IMG/VR virus record: IMGVR_UViG_3300020465_000035
Span: 1-42,221 of that record
DNA: 42,221 nucleotides
Strand: one strand, 5' to 3'
DNA from: a virus
The stretch's first letter is position 1; each line of letters starts with the position of its first letter. The notes beneath the pieces were generated by a model, which worked only from the letters and a program-made list of their open reading frames with translations, did not search any database and was not told the DNA's origin. Shown piece by piece: positions 25,134 through 33,543 of the stretch. The position numbers and the translations under genes are program-made.

Positions 25134-27814
25134 TATACTGTATGTTTCGCTAGGTTATACGCTTCAAAAAAGTTTTCTTCTACATTACGTGTGTCACTAA
25201 AAATTACGGATGATGTAGGACTATTTACTACTTGATTATTGACAATTACAATAGGATTTTTCCTCGCCACTTGTCTTTGCTGCATTAATCTCTCACTACT
25301 ACCATTTTCTACCATATTTGTCATTGTTGATGCTAATTTATTATTAGATCCAATACTATTTAATGAAGTTTCATTATTTTTAGTAACTGGTTTTAATTTT
25401 TCTAGTAAACCACTTGGTGTTTGATTAGCTGCACCTGTTACTAGATTTATCAAAGCATCTGCGTTACCATATCTTGCAGCACTATCTGGTTCAAAGAAAT
25501 CAACACTAGTATGCCATCCTGACATATTACCAGCATTGTTAGGTTGTATTTGTGGAACGCCAGGTGTATCAACACTCACAAATCCAACCGAACCTAAAAG
25601 TTCACCAGCTGACACTTGTTGTCCCACTTTGACAGCAATACCACCATCAGGAAAATGTGAATATAAGGCATCAAACTGTTGTCCATTACTAGGATCTACA
25701 CTTCTAATAACAACTACATTACCATATCCTTTACCGTATAGTAAACCTGTCTCAAGAACGTAACCAGGAAATAAATTGTAGTTATTTTTAAAATCTCTAA
25801 AACTAAAGTCAACGCCTGGTTCACCAGATCTATCTCTACCTTGTTGACCATAAAATTCTATAGTTGCACCATCTCCACCCATAATAGGAGTTTTGGGTGT
25901 AACATCACCACCTATTCCACCTTTACCCTTATCAGCAGGATTTGCAAATCTATCCATAAAATCCCACCACTGATTTTTGCCCTCTGGTTTACCGTCCTTT
26001 CTACGAGTTTCTGATTTTTCTTTGTTTTCCTCTTCTACCTCTTCATTCTTTTCCTTTTCTTTTTTACGAACAATCCTAAGTTCTTCATCTCTTTCAGAAG
26101 CACTTGTTGTTTCTACGTCTTTTTTAGTATTGATAGATCCAACATCAAAATTATAATTTGCTTTTGGTATGGTATAAGAAGATAAACCAGATTCTCCTAT
26201 TAATGAGTTAGCTTCTGCACCAAATCCTGTTGCATTAGCAAATGATTTAGTAACACTGAGTAATTGTGCGATTGCATTTACATTATTACCCATTCCCATA
26301 GGAACATTAATTGAATCTACATTACCCATCTCATATTGACTAGGACCTATTCCAAATGCATCTTGGAAAAATCCAGCTATGTTTGCGTCAGATGGTATGG
26401 GAAGATTTGGTCTAAGATTTTTATTATATGCTTCTTTATCAATATCACGTAAAATATCAATAATAGCAAATCCCCAACCTGCGGCTGGTATACCACTACC
26501 AAAACTTAATGCCATACCTTCAGGATCTCCCATAGCAAGACGAACTACACCCTCAATAAATGCATATGCGGTACCAAATATAGGAAATCCACCTTTCGTG
26601 GCACTGGAAGCGACTTTTACACCTATTTTTTCTGCACCCTCAGTACCAATCTTTCTAACTATTGCTTCTTGAATTTGAGGATTTGACATCGCTTTTATGA
26701 AAACTCCATCAAGATTTCCAAGTTGTTTGTTAATTACTTTTTGTCCCGTTTTTTTGGTAACACCTTTAGTAACATCTTTAGCAAGTTTTTTTTGTACCTT
26801 TTTTCTCACTCCTTTTCTAGCTACTTTTTGACCACCAATAGTCATTTGTTGAAATAACTCTTTAGCTATTGTATCTCTTCTTCCTTGAATAACAAAATCA
26901 GCTATTGCATCAATACTATTGAGTTTTTGTCCCTTAAGTAATGCATTTTTTCCAAATTGAGCAAAAGCTTTTCCAAAAGTTCTCTCAGAAAGAGATTTGG
27001 CAGAACGACCAAATAAAAATCTTTCTATAGATACTGCACCCACATCAAGTGATGCGATACGTGCAGGTAATTTTTTTGCTACTATGCTTGATAATTTTTT
27101 ACCACCATACAAACCAAAAGGGGTTAAAAATCTTTTTGCAATACCAGTGCCAGGTCTTGAGAATTTTTTAGCAAGTCTTTTAGCAGCACCAATACTTGAT
27201 AATCTTACGAGTTTAGCTCTCGCTCTTACTGTTCTTGGAATAAGAGATTTTGATATTTGTGCTATGAGAGATGCTGTAAATCTATTACCCAATATACCAG
27301 AAAGAATTTTTCCAAAGATACCGAAAGCTCCTGTTCTAGTTTTCTCATAGGCAAAAGTTCCTGAGAGATCAAATCCCTTTTCAAGTTGTGCTTCTATTCT
27401 ATCAAGTTGTGATTCTGCTTCATTTTTTCTGTCTATTGATGCGATTGAACCTATATTTTTTAAAATTATATCAAACTTATTTTCTAATAATTGATTTTGA
27501 CTTACAAGTAATTTTTGTGTATCTGCAACTCCACCTGCCAATATATTTGTTTTTGTAGATAAATTTTCAAATTGATTTTTTGTATTTAATATTTTCCCTT
27601 CAAGAGGTTGAAATATATTTAATACGGTTCTCCTTAAATTCTCATCTCTAACAGAAATTGAGGGAGAATCATCATCTTTTAATTCTTTAGCAGCAGATTT
27701 TACCTCTTTAGAGGCATTAGCATCCTCATTATCCAATTCTTTTATGCGAGTCAACAAAACATCAGCAATTGCTGTTGACAAATCTCCTGTATATGTCTTT
27801 TGTAATGTTGCCAC
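25133..27814 (-). CDS. Tape-measure-like tail protein with degenerate M23 peptidase domain
   Basis: 893 aa from GTG 27814, which overlaps the previous stop by one base. Shared N-terminal motif KTYTGDLSTAIADVL, coiled-coil at about 70-150, then a long basic helical region (180-370) with SLIPRTVRARAKLVRLS and RKGVRKKVQKKLAKDVTKGV, and a hydrophobic glycine-rich stretch near 410-460. A highly charged linker (K-E-K-E-K-N-E-E-V-E-E-E-N-K) precedes an M23/LytM-type fold at about 655-790: GEPGVDFSF, GNVVVIRS, DALYSHFPD, VKVGQQVSAGELLGSVGFV, GWHTSVDFFEP. Such domains in tail tips cut peptidoglycan, but the zinc-ligand His before GVD is Glu here and the HxH pair is not intact, so it may only bind. A gp29-like function is inferred. 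Confidence 0.65.
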   Translation of the reverse strand: MATLQKTYTGDLSTAIADVLLTRIKELDNEDANASKEVKSAAKELKDDDSPSISVRDENLRRTVLNIFQPLEGKILNTKNQFENLSTKTNILAGGVADTQKLLVSQNQLLENKFDIILKNIGSIASIDRKNEAESQLDRIEAQLEKGFDLSGTFAYEKTRTGAFGIFGKILSGILGNRFTASLIAQISKSLIPRTVRARAKLVRLSSIGAAKRLAKKFSRPGTGIAKRFLTPFGLYGGKKLSSIVAKKLPARIASLDVGAVSIERFLFGRSAKSLSERTFGKAFAQFGKNALLKGQKLNSIDAIADFVIQGRRDTIAKELFQQMTIGGQKVARKGVRKKVQKKLAKDVTKGVTKKTGQKVINKQLGNLDGVFIKAMSNPQIQEAIVRKIGTEGAEKIGVKVASSATKGGFPIFGTAYAFIEGVVRLAMGDPEGMALSFGSGIPAAGWGFAIIDILRDIDKEAYNKNLRPNLPIPSDANIAGFFQDAFGIGPSQYEMGNVDSINVPMGMGNNVNAIAQLLSVTKSFANATGFGAEANSLIGESGLSSYTIPKANYNFDVGSINTKKDVETTSASERDEELRIVRKKEKEKNEEVEEENKEKSETRRKDGKPEGKNQWWDFMDRFANPADKGKGGIGGDVTPKTPIMGGDGATIEFYGQQGRDRSGEPGVDFSFRDFKNNYNLFPGYVLETGLLYGKGYGNVVVIRSVDPSNGQQFDALYSHFPDGGIAVKVGQQVSAGELLGSVGFVSVDTPGVPQIQPNNAGNMSGWHTSVDFFEPDSAARYGNADALINLVTGAANQTPSGLLEKLKPVTKNNETSLNSIGSNNKLASTMTNMVENGSSERLMQQRQVARKNPIVIVNNQVVNSPTSSVIFSDTRNVEENFFEAYNLAKHTV

Positions 27815-27963
27815 TATCTTTTTACTTTAGCTGCTTCTTGTTTTTGTTTGAGATCTTCTAGATATTGCACTAAAAAAGTAGTATATACTTCTTTTTCCCA
27901 AGGCATCATATTCTCAATTTCACTCAAGCTGTATTTATGATACTGCATTAGGGCAAAATTCAT
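27814..27963 (-). CDS. 49-aa tail-assembly chaperone-like protein (gp51-like position)
   Basis: A short frame of 49 codons from ATG 27963 to TAG 27814, whose last base is the first of the next gene's GTG start. Residues MMPWEKEVYTTFLVQYLEDL resemble the end of phage tail-assembly chaperones, in which a membrane-proximal W-E...Y..L helix follows an M-P. It lies 35 bases after gp26 and before the tape-measure-like gene, where T4 has gene 51 (hub assembly catalyst). Tail chaperones are typically encoded directly upstream of the tape measure, which fits. Name inferred from size and place. Confidence 0.65.
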   Translation of the reverse strand: MNFALMQYHKYSLSEIENMMPWEKEVYTTFLVQYLEDLKQKQEAAKVKR

Positions 27964-27998
27964 TCTAAAATACCCTTCCAAACTATTTTGAAAGAGTG

Positions 27999-28712
27999 CT
28001 ATGCGAAAAAACTCTGCAATCCCTCAATTGTGTACGAGGATTCTTTACCAGTTTTAGGATTTACCACCTTAAACGTATGACTTAGTTTAGGAGAAGTCTC
28101 ATAAAATTTTTGAATTTTTTCAAACTGTTTTGTAGTCAAACTATCAACAAATGTGCGAAATTCCTTTTTTGTGGTAGTGCTTGAGTCATACACCTCCTCA
28201 TCATCAAATATTTGATCTATGGAATTTGCAATGAAATCATAAACCTCATCGGTTTTCATTTCTTTTGATAAAAACTCCCTTTCAACAAATTCCTTCATAC
28301 TAGGATATTTCATAACAAGACCAGTTTTATCATCAAACATAATTTTTTTATCATGTCCTTCAGGTTTAAAAATTTCAACATTATCAATATTAATATTCGC
28401 TTCTACCTGTGTTTTATTGTCATCTAGACAAGTTACAGTTAGAGTTATATTTTCACCAATAGATGCTCCTCTGATCTTTAAAAACAAATATTCTAAGTCA
28501 AAACTGGGTAATGTATCTACCTTTAATCGTGTAATAACGCAATTTTTGATTAAATCTTTAACTGCACTTATTACCTGTTTTTCGTCTTTTGATTCAAGTG
28601 CTAATAAAAGTACTTTTTCCTCTTTTACGAGAAATGGACGATATTTGACAGTTTTGCCTGTAGAGGGTAATTCAAGTTCATACGTAGGATACCCAAGTTT
28701 CGGTAATGCCAT
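27999..28712 (-). CDS. 26: Baseplate hub subunit gp26
   Basis: 237 aa (T4 gp26 is 208). N-terminus MALPKLGYPTYELELPSTGK, then YRPFLVKEEKVLLLALESKD, ITRLKVDTLPSFDLEYLFLK and a beta segment IGENITLTVTCLDD: the layout of the gp26/phage baseplate assembly family. It is the first gene of the hub operon, with a TATAAATA promoter 28 bp upstream. It probably acts in assembling the baseplate hub with the downstream products. Call fairly confident. Confidence 0.8.
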   Translation of the reverse strand: MALPKLGYPTYELELPSTGKTVKYRPFLVKEEKVLLLALESKDEKQVISAVKDLIKNCVITRLKVDTLPSFDLEYLFLKIRGASIGENITLTVTCLDDNKTQVEANINIDNVEIFKPEGHDKKIMFDDKTGLVMKYPSMKEFVEREFLSKEMKTDEVYDFIANSIDQIFDDEEVYDSSTTTKKEFRTFVDSLTTKQFEKIQKFYETSPKLSHTFKVVNPKTGKESSYTIEGLQSFFA

Positions 28713-28732
28713 AAAAACAATTTCAAGTCGTA

Positions 28733-28740
28733 TATTTATA
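28733..28740 (-). promoter_or_regulatory. T4-like late promoter for the tail-hub operon
   Basis: Exact TATAAATA on the minus strand, about 21 bases before the gp26 start codon. It would drive gp26 through gp5 and the beta-helix protein, including the embedded cp12. Confidence 0.75.
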
Positions 28741-28757
28741 TATAGCGACTTTTTGAG

Positions 28758-28787
28758 TAAAAAAATAGCGGAAAATTTTTTCCCGCT
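28758..28787 (-). terminator. Terminator after the gp54/gp19-like gene
   Basis: Minus strand: AGCGGGAAAA, a few bases, TTTTCCGCT, then ATTTTTTTA. Stem of about nine pairs with U-tract, between the tube-like gene and the gp26 promoter. Same design as the one at 38416. Confidence 0.8.
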
Positions 28788-28813
28788 TTTATGGAATCAA
28801 AAAGTCAATTTTA

Positions 28814-29536
28814 CTACACAGTAGGAGGGATGTTGTCAGCAAAATCTGAATTAAGTAATGTTCCCGTCAAACCATCACCACCTGATCCTTTCTCTATTAT
28901 ATCTCCATAAACTACTGTATGTCTTGAGTAATGGAAGTTTACATTTACTCTCGTAATTTGTGATACACCATAAGATAAAGGAACCGCATCTATCGCATAT
29001 GGATAAGCATTTTCAAGAATATATGTAACAGGTGCTCTACCATTAGCAGCTTTCGCATTTGGTTCTGTTTTCACTATTCTCATTGTACAAGCATAATCAT
29101 CTTGATACTTTAATCTGTTAACCCTGTTTCTAAATTTAGGAACAACAGTTTGTGCATCTTGAAAACTAGTATTTACTGTCCTAAATTCTTCATCAAACAT
29201 CCATTCATACCACCAATGAAAAAACTTCAATGGCACTAATTTAGCATCACAAAGAAATCCCAATCCAACATCAGTGAATAATCTTGAATGTGGATATTGT
29301 ACAGCAGCCTCACCAAGATATCTTCCACTCAATTGTCCCGTAGCACTTTGAACATTAGGTAGTTGTGCTTCATCACAGAGCATCGTCACTATGTCTTTAT
29401 CCTCACCTGCATAATATGGCATTTGACTTTTTAATGAGTCTGATAACTCAAAGAACACATCAAAACCAGTAGTCAGAGACATACCTCTCTGTCTACCAAT
29501 TTTACTCATAAATTGATCTATTCCTGTTATTGCCAC
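28814..29536 (-). CDS. Tail tube / baseplate-tube initiator protein (gp54- or gp19-like)
   Basis: 240 aa from a GTG start at 29536 (an ATG nine codons later is the alternative). Features are TGFDVFFELSD, EDKDIVTMLCDEAQLPNVQS, YPHSRLFTDVGLGFLCDAKL, then WWYEWMFDE and a C-terminal strand ITRVNVNFHYSRHTVVY. This strand order and the A-Q-L-P motif are typical of phage tube proteins (gp19 family and the related gp54). It stands apart from the sheath/tube/capsid cluster and next to gp48-like, which favours the gp54 role at the base of the tube. Divergent from gp4 with only 30 bases between starts. Confidence 0.65.
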   Translation of the reverse strand: MAITGIDQFMSKIGRQRGMSLTTGFDVFFELSDSLKSQMPYYAGEDKDIVTMLCDEAQLPNVQSATGQLSGRYLGEAAVQYPHSRLFTDVGLGFLCDAKLVPLKFFHWWYEWMFDEEFRTVNTSFQDAQTVVPKFRNRVNRLKYQDDYACTMRIVKTEPNAKAANGRAPVTYILENAYPYAIDAVPLSYGVSQITRVNVNFHYSRHTVVYGDIIEKGSGGDGLTGTLLNSDFADNIPPTV

Positions 29537-29566
29537 TAAATATAATTGTTGGATTCTATATTATAT

Positions 29567-30001
29567 ATGGCTTATTCTGGACTTTATAAACCCTTACACC
29601 CAAAAAAGTACCGTGGGAATCCATCTCGCATAGTTTATAGATCACTATGGGAGAAAAAATATATGAAATATTGTGACCAAACACCCTCCATATTAGAGTG
29701 GGGTAGTGAAGAAGTCATAATTCCATATCGTTCTCCTATAGATAATAGAGTGCATAGGTATTATCCTGATTTTTATATAAAAGTTCGTGAAAAAAGCGGA
29801 AAAATATCTAAGTATATCATAGAAATTAAACCAAAGAAACAAACAAAACCCCCTTATGGTAAAGATAAAAGAACTACTGCCTACAAAAGAGAAGCTCTAA
29901 CCTTTGCAAAAAACCGTGCTAAATGGAATGCTGCTGAAGAGTTCTGCGATGATAGGCAGATGAAATTTTTAATACTCACAGAGGATCATTTAGCGGTATG
30001 A
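29567..30001 (+). CDS. 4: Head completion protein gp4
   Basis: 144 aa from ATG 29567; the longer version starts at a TTG and is less likely. MAYSGLYKPLHPKKYRGNPS followed by YRSLWEKKYMKYCDQ, a nuclease-like core with YYPDFYIKV and KYIIEIKPKKQ (D...E.K, PD-(D/E)XK-like), and a C-terminal helix. The length and motif order match T4 gp4 (150 aa), which acts in head completion before tail joining and is thought to trim DNA ends. First gene of the plus-strand block, with five bases to the next gene. A CTAAATA stretch at 29536-29542 may be its late promoter. Confidence 0.85.
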   Translation: MAYSGLYKPLHPKKYRGNPSRIVYRSLWEKKYMKYCDQTPSILEWGSEEVIIPYRSPIDNRVHRYYPDFYIKVREKSGKISKYIIEIKPKKQTKPPYGKDKRTTAYKREALTFAKNRAKWNAAEEFCDDRQMKFLILTEDHLAV

Positions 30002-30005
30002 AACA

Positions 30006-30704
30006 ATGGCAACAGGATTTAAAGACATACAAGTCCCATCATTTAATGAGGACGCAGGTTATGAAACAATATTTGAAAAAATAAAACAAGAAGCAGGTGG
30101 AGAGATAAAACCCTACCTGTGGTATAGAAATGCAATAAGAAAGTATGCACTAGGACTTAGTGCAGAACCAGAAAAACTAATACGTGAAGAAAGGACAGAT
30201 GATAGAGGTAAAGAAGAGTTTGAAGACACTAATTTATTGAGGAAGTATGCAGTTTCTGGACACATGTATATTTTTGAATACAAAGCAAAAACTGCTGCAA
30301 AACTACCATATTATGATCAATTTCCGCTTGTTTATGTAATCAAAGCATCTAGAACTGAGTTTTGGGGATTAAACCTACATTACATGACACCAAAGAAAAG
30401 AGCATGGGTAGTAAAGAGATTACTAGACGGAAAAATAGACGCACCTCGTAGTTGCTTTCATAAATATATAACTAGATATGTTGAAGGTTTATTCCTTGAT
30501 TTAGCTGCAGCTGAATGGTCTACAGCAATACTATTGCCAATTGAGACATTTGTAAGGAATAATAAAGGCAAACCTGGTCAACAATCCTATCCAATGGAGG
30601 TTGTATGGGATGAGACAAATGAAAACTTCTATGACAAGATCAAACAGAGAAGAATCATTCGTGGTTATGGTAAGAAAAAAGATCGCTCAATGGTAAAGAT
30701 ATAA
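30006..30704 (+). CDS. Conserved cyanomyovirus virion-associated protein
   Basis: 232 aa. Central region MYIFEYKAKTAAKLPYYDQF, PLVYVIKASR and FWGLNLHYMTPKKRAWVVKR: a GLNLHY motif I recall from a widespread phage structural-protein family without assigned role. C-terminus is basic (KKKDRSMVKI). It lies between gp4 and the gp48-like gene with one-base and five-base gaps, so it is part of the head/tail-completion operon. T4 has gene 2 (DNA-end protector) beside gene 4, but I see no convincing similarity. No function assigned. Confidence 0.6.
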   Translation: MATGFKDIQVPSFNEDAGYETIFEKIKQEAGGEIKPYLWYRNAIRKYALGLSAEPEKLIREERTDDRGKEEFEDTNLLRKYAVSGHMYIFEYKAKTAAKLPYYDQFPLVYVIKASRTEFWGLNLHYMTPKKRAWVVKRLLDGKIDAPRSCFHKYITRYVEGLFLDLAAAEWSTAILLPIETFVRNNKGKPGQQSYPMEVVWDETNENFYDKIKQRRIIRGYGKKKDRSMVKI

Positions 30705-30705
30705 T

Positions 30706-31950
30706 ATGACCTACACAGTACCATCACTAGGAAGAGGATCAGGACCCTCTAATAACGCAAATGATTTTCCCCTAGGTAGTATAACAAGAGATCCTAATGG
30801 AATTTACTGGAGATCAGGTGGACAAGTAAATAAACAAACATGGGAGCAATTAACTGGAAAGGATGGTATATTTAAAGATAACATAGCATTACCCAACAAT
30901 CTTAAAGCAGATGTGCCTTGGTATGTTGCTAACTCAATTGCAATTAAAGAAAGAGCAGGAAGTAAAGTAAAAGTAGGTCCTCTTGGTGGTGAACTTCCTA
31001 CTAAAGATGAAAGAACATTAAGATGGCCAGAGGATGCTATAAATACCGATACTGATTATGTATTTTTTCAATTTGGAAAATATATCCCTCCATTTAGTCA
31101 AGATGCTGCTAGATTAACAGGAAAAACAGAAAAAGATGCTAAAGAAACTGGGGGGTATAATCCACAAGTAAGAGAATTATACGAGTCGTCTTCAAACAAT
31201 CTTGATGTAAGTCAATTTGCAAATAATATAATGCTTCCAATACCACAAGATTTATCTAATGAGATACAACAGGTATGGCAAGGAAAACAATTTACACAAT
31301 TAGGTAGAGCAGCACTTGCTGCTGCTGCTGGAGGTAGTATTTCATACGCAAAGGAAGTTGTAAATAATATAACGGGAAACGCCAAGGCAATACAAACTGC
31401 ATTAACTAGTACGATTCTAAATTCCATACCTGGTGTTGGTGGTAACATATCTTACAATGATGTTAGTGGATCTACAAGAGGTATTGTAATAAATCCTAAC
31501 GCAGAATTACTATATGATTCTCCAGAAATGAGAGAAATTGGAATGATATTTAGATTAGTTCCAAGAAATTCTAATGAGTCACAACAAATACAAGACATAG
31601 TAAAAACATTTAGAAAAGCAGCTATGCCTAATTGGGGTGCAACTGGTGGCAACGCTTCGGTTGGAGCTGCAGGAGAGGCAGTTGAGGGTAATCTTATTGA
31701 TAGTTTTGGAGGTGAGGATAACTGGATAAGAGTTCCAAATCTATGTAAATTTACTTTTATGAAAGGTCAAGAAGCACATCCATATCTAATACAATTTAAA
31801 CCATGTGCTATCAGTCGTGTAGAGGTAAACTATACATCTGATGGAACCTTTGCCACATATACTGATGGAGCACCTGTTGCTGTGGAATTATCACTTAATT
31901 TTATGGAAACAAAACTTATATTTGCAGACGAAGTAGAGAGGGGATTCTAA
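30706..31950 (+). CDS. 48: Baseplate tail tube cap protein (gp48-like)
   Basis: 414 aa (T4 gp48 is 364). N-terminal half resembles a variable loop-rich domain (SITRDPNGIYWRSGGQVNKQ). An A-rich hydrophobic helix (ALAAAAGGSISYAKEVV) precedes the diagnostic region: VINPNAELLYDSPEMREIGM, IFRLVPRNSNESQQIQDIVK, FRKAAMPNW, then beta strands RVEVNYTSDGTFATYTDGAP and AVELSLNFMETKLIF. This NP.AE.L..S...RE....F...P....E...I..I...FR..M.P pattern is that of gp48/tube-related baseplate proteins. Its stop overlaps the gp53 start by one base. Confidence 0.7.
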   Translation: MTYTVPSLGRGSGPSNNANDFPLGSITRDPNGIYWRSGGQVNKQTWEQLTGKDGIFKDNIALPNNLKADVPWYVANSIAIKERAGSKVKVGPLGGELPTKDERTLRWPEDAINTDTDYVFFQFGKYIPPFSQDAARLTGKTEKDAKETGGYNPQVRELYESSSNNLDVSQFANNIMLPIPQDLSNEIQQVWQGKQFTQLGRAALAAAAGGSISYAKEVVNNITGNAKAIQTALTSTILNSIPGVGGNISYNDVSGSTRGIVINPNAELLYDSPEMREIGMIFRLVPRNSNESQQIQDIVKTFRKAAMPNWGATGGNASVGAAGEAVEGNLIDSFGGEDNWIRVPNLCKFTFMKGQEAHPYLIQFKPCAISRVEVNYTSDGTFATYTDGAPVAVELSLNFMETKLIFADEVERGF

Positions 31951-32618
31951 TGTATTTTTCACTAACACCAGACATATCATACGATACTAAACCAACATCG
32001 TTTCCTTTTTCAGAATCAGATCGTATCATTGCTAAAAATTTTTTTAGAAGATATAAAATTAATGATAATCTTTTTGGTTACGCAACTTTTTATTCAAAAT
32101 ACTCTATTAATCAGGGTGTAAAGATAGAAACTATCGCAGAAAGATACTATGGTAAACCTACGTACGATTGGGTTATAGTGTTGACTAATAATTTTATAAA
32201 TCCACAATTTTCATTTCCCTTGGAAGATAGCACTATAAGGAAAATTGCAGAGGAAAAATATGGTGATGATGCCTTTAGTGGAGTACACCACTATGAAACA
32301 ATAGAAACTAAATCTGGTCAAACAATTGGTGGGAAACCAGTGTTAGCATTAGAGGGTGGATTAACCGTGGACAAAAAATTTTATGATTCTCCATTCACAT
32401 ATTGGAATGGGACTCAAAATGTTACTGTTGCAGGAAATACCGTATCTAAAAAAGTATTAAATTTTGACCACGAAATAACAGAGAATGAAAAAAAGAGAGA
32501 AATATTTATTCTCAGAAAAAAATTCTTTATTAAATTTATAGAAGAATTTAAAACAAAAAGTTTATACTCCGAGTCTTCTGACTTCATAAGTAAGAGACTT
32601 AAGAAGACTGGGGTATAA
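31950..32618 (+). CDS. 53: Baseplate wedge subunit gp53 with LysM-like domain
   Basis: 222 aa (T4 gp53 is 196). N-terminus MYFSLTPDISYDTKPTSFPF, then FFRRYKINDN and a LysM-type segment INQGVKIETIAERYYGKPTY followed by DWVIVLTNN and the Pro-containing FPLEDSTIRKIAEEKYGDDA: the Y-G-x-P-x-Y-x-W-V-I-x-L motif is characteristic of gp53. It initiates wedge joining in T4. Last gene of the plus-strand block; converges on the 190-aa minus-strand gene 55 bases away, where I find no clean terminator. Confidence 0.85.
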   Translation: MYFSLTPDISYDTKPTSFPFSESDRIIAKNFFRRYKINDNLFGYATFYSKYSINQGVKIETIAERYYGKPTYDWVIVLTNNFINPQFSFPLEDSTIRKIAEEKYGDDAFSGVHHYETIETKSGQTIGGKPVLALEGGLTVDKKFYDSPFTYWNGTQNVTVAGNTVSKKVLNFDHEITENEKKREIFILRKKFFIKFIEEFKTKSLYSESSDFISKRLKKTGV

Positions 32619-32672
32619 ACTTTTTTAACTAAAATTTTGCCAGAAAATTTTTTCCAGATTTATGGAATTGGA

Positions 32673-33245
32673 CTAGCAGTTTTTGTTTAGGTCTTCAACC
32701 ATGTTGCCACCTATTTCTGCACCCTGTTCCATGCCCATCATCGTAGCAGCACCAGCAATAACCCACCCGACAAAAGGAATACTAGTAAAGGTAGGAGCAA
32801 CAGCAGCACCAACACTAGCACCGACCATCCTACCTGTTCCTTTTCCTGATCCGATTGCTTCAATGCATGCTTCGCTTTTGTCACTGGCGATATGATCGCC
32901 ACCTCCTGTTACTTGCCATTCTTTTTGTACATGAACATCACCATTCATTGTATATTCCTCTACAATATCCTTAGTTTCGTTTGCTAATCCTAAGAATCCA
33001 CCTTTCTCTTTGACGGTAGTTGTTTTAATCATTACCTTTGGATCATTAGCACTATAACTTATCTTGTATCCTTCTTTGTCTGCTGATACAACATAAGATG
33101 TGTAAGGTCCTACTGGTGGATTAATTTTAGGTATATCACTTCGTCTTGCTATCATACCTATCATCCCAATATGGGAAAGACCAAGCAGTCCACCCACACC
33201 TAGGGCAAACCACTTGGTTAAATTTATTTTTTGTTCACTCATCAT
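32673..33245 (-). CDS. Membrane protein with C-terminal glycine-zipper
   Basis: 190 aa. N-terminal hydrophobic segment (about 10-32, LTKWFALGVGGLLGLSHIGM), a soluble middle with VGPYTSYVVSADKEGYKISY and HVQKEWQVTGG, then a glycine-zipper hydrophobic region GRMVGASVGAAVAPTFTSIP, FVGWVIAGAATMMGM, EQGAEIGGNMV. Such zippers insert in membranes or form oligomers. Start overlaps the previous gene by ATGA. I recall related proteins in many cyanomyoviruses next to gp53 but no function; it may alter the host envelope. Confidence 0.7.
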   Translation of the reverse strand: MMSEQKINLTKWFALGVGGLLGLSHIGMIGMIARRSDIPKINPPVGPYTSYVVSADKEGYKISYSANDPKVMIKTTTVKEKGGFLGLANETKDIVEEYTMNGDVHVQKEWQVTGGGDHIASDKSEACIEAIGSGKGTGRMVGASVGAAVAPTFTSIPFVGWVIAGAATMMGMEQGAEIGGNMVEDLNKNC

Positions 33246-33466
33246 TTATTCCTCTTTTCTGGGGGGACTAACTCTTTGTCTTCCAATATATCAGGATATA
33301 TTCTTTTATCATCAGACTCATATGGTGGTTGAACTGACGAAACAAATACACCGAAGTCTGGTGGATGTGTACCTTTCATAATAGAAACACTTGTAGAAAT
33401 AAGACCAACACTGAGTGTGGTAATTACCATAGTTGCTTCTGCAATTTCTAATAGTTCAACAAACAC
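33242..33466 (-). CDS. 74-aa membrane-associated hypothetical protein
   Basis: One hydrophobic segment (about 3-30, LEIAEATMVITTLSVGLIST) and a soluble proline- and charge-rich tail (PPYESDDKRIYPDILEDKEL). Overlaps the 190-aa membrane gene by four bases (ATGA), so the two are probably made together. Upstream lies the pebS terminator. No family recognised. Confidence 0.65.
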   Translation of the reverse strand: MFVELLEIAEATMVITTLSVGLISTSVSIMKGTHPPDFGVFVSSVQPPYESDDKRIYPDILEDKELVPPEKRNK

Positions 33467-33497
33467 TTGTCTTTTAATATGTATTCAAATTATAACA

Positions 33498-33523
33498 TAA
33501 AAAATAGGGGTGTGTACACCCCT
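33498..33523 (-). terminator. Intrinsic terminator after pebS
   Basis: Minus strand: AGGGGTG, TACA, CACCCCT followed by ATTTTTT. A seven-pair stem with U-tract, 21 bases after the pebS stop; it ends the gp32-pebS transcript. Confidence 0.9.
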
Positions 33524-33543
33524 TGTGACAGTTTAGTAACTGT

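Noticed and set aside
32619-32672. Bidirectional terminator between the converging gp53 and 190-aa genes
   Set aside because: The A/T-rich core resembles the other terminators, but the flanks are direct CCAG repeats instead of inverted ones, so no stable hairpin forms.
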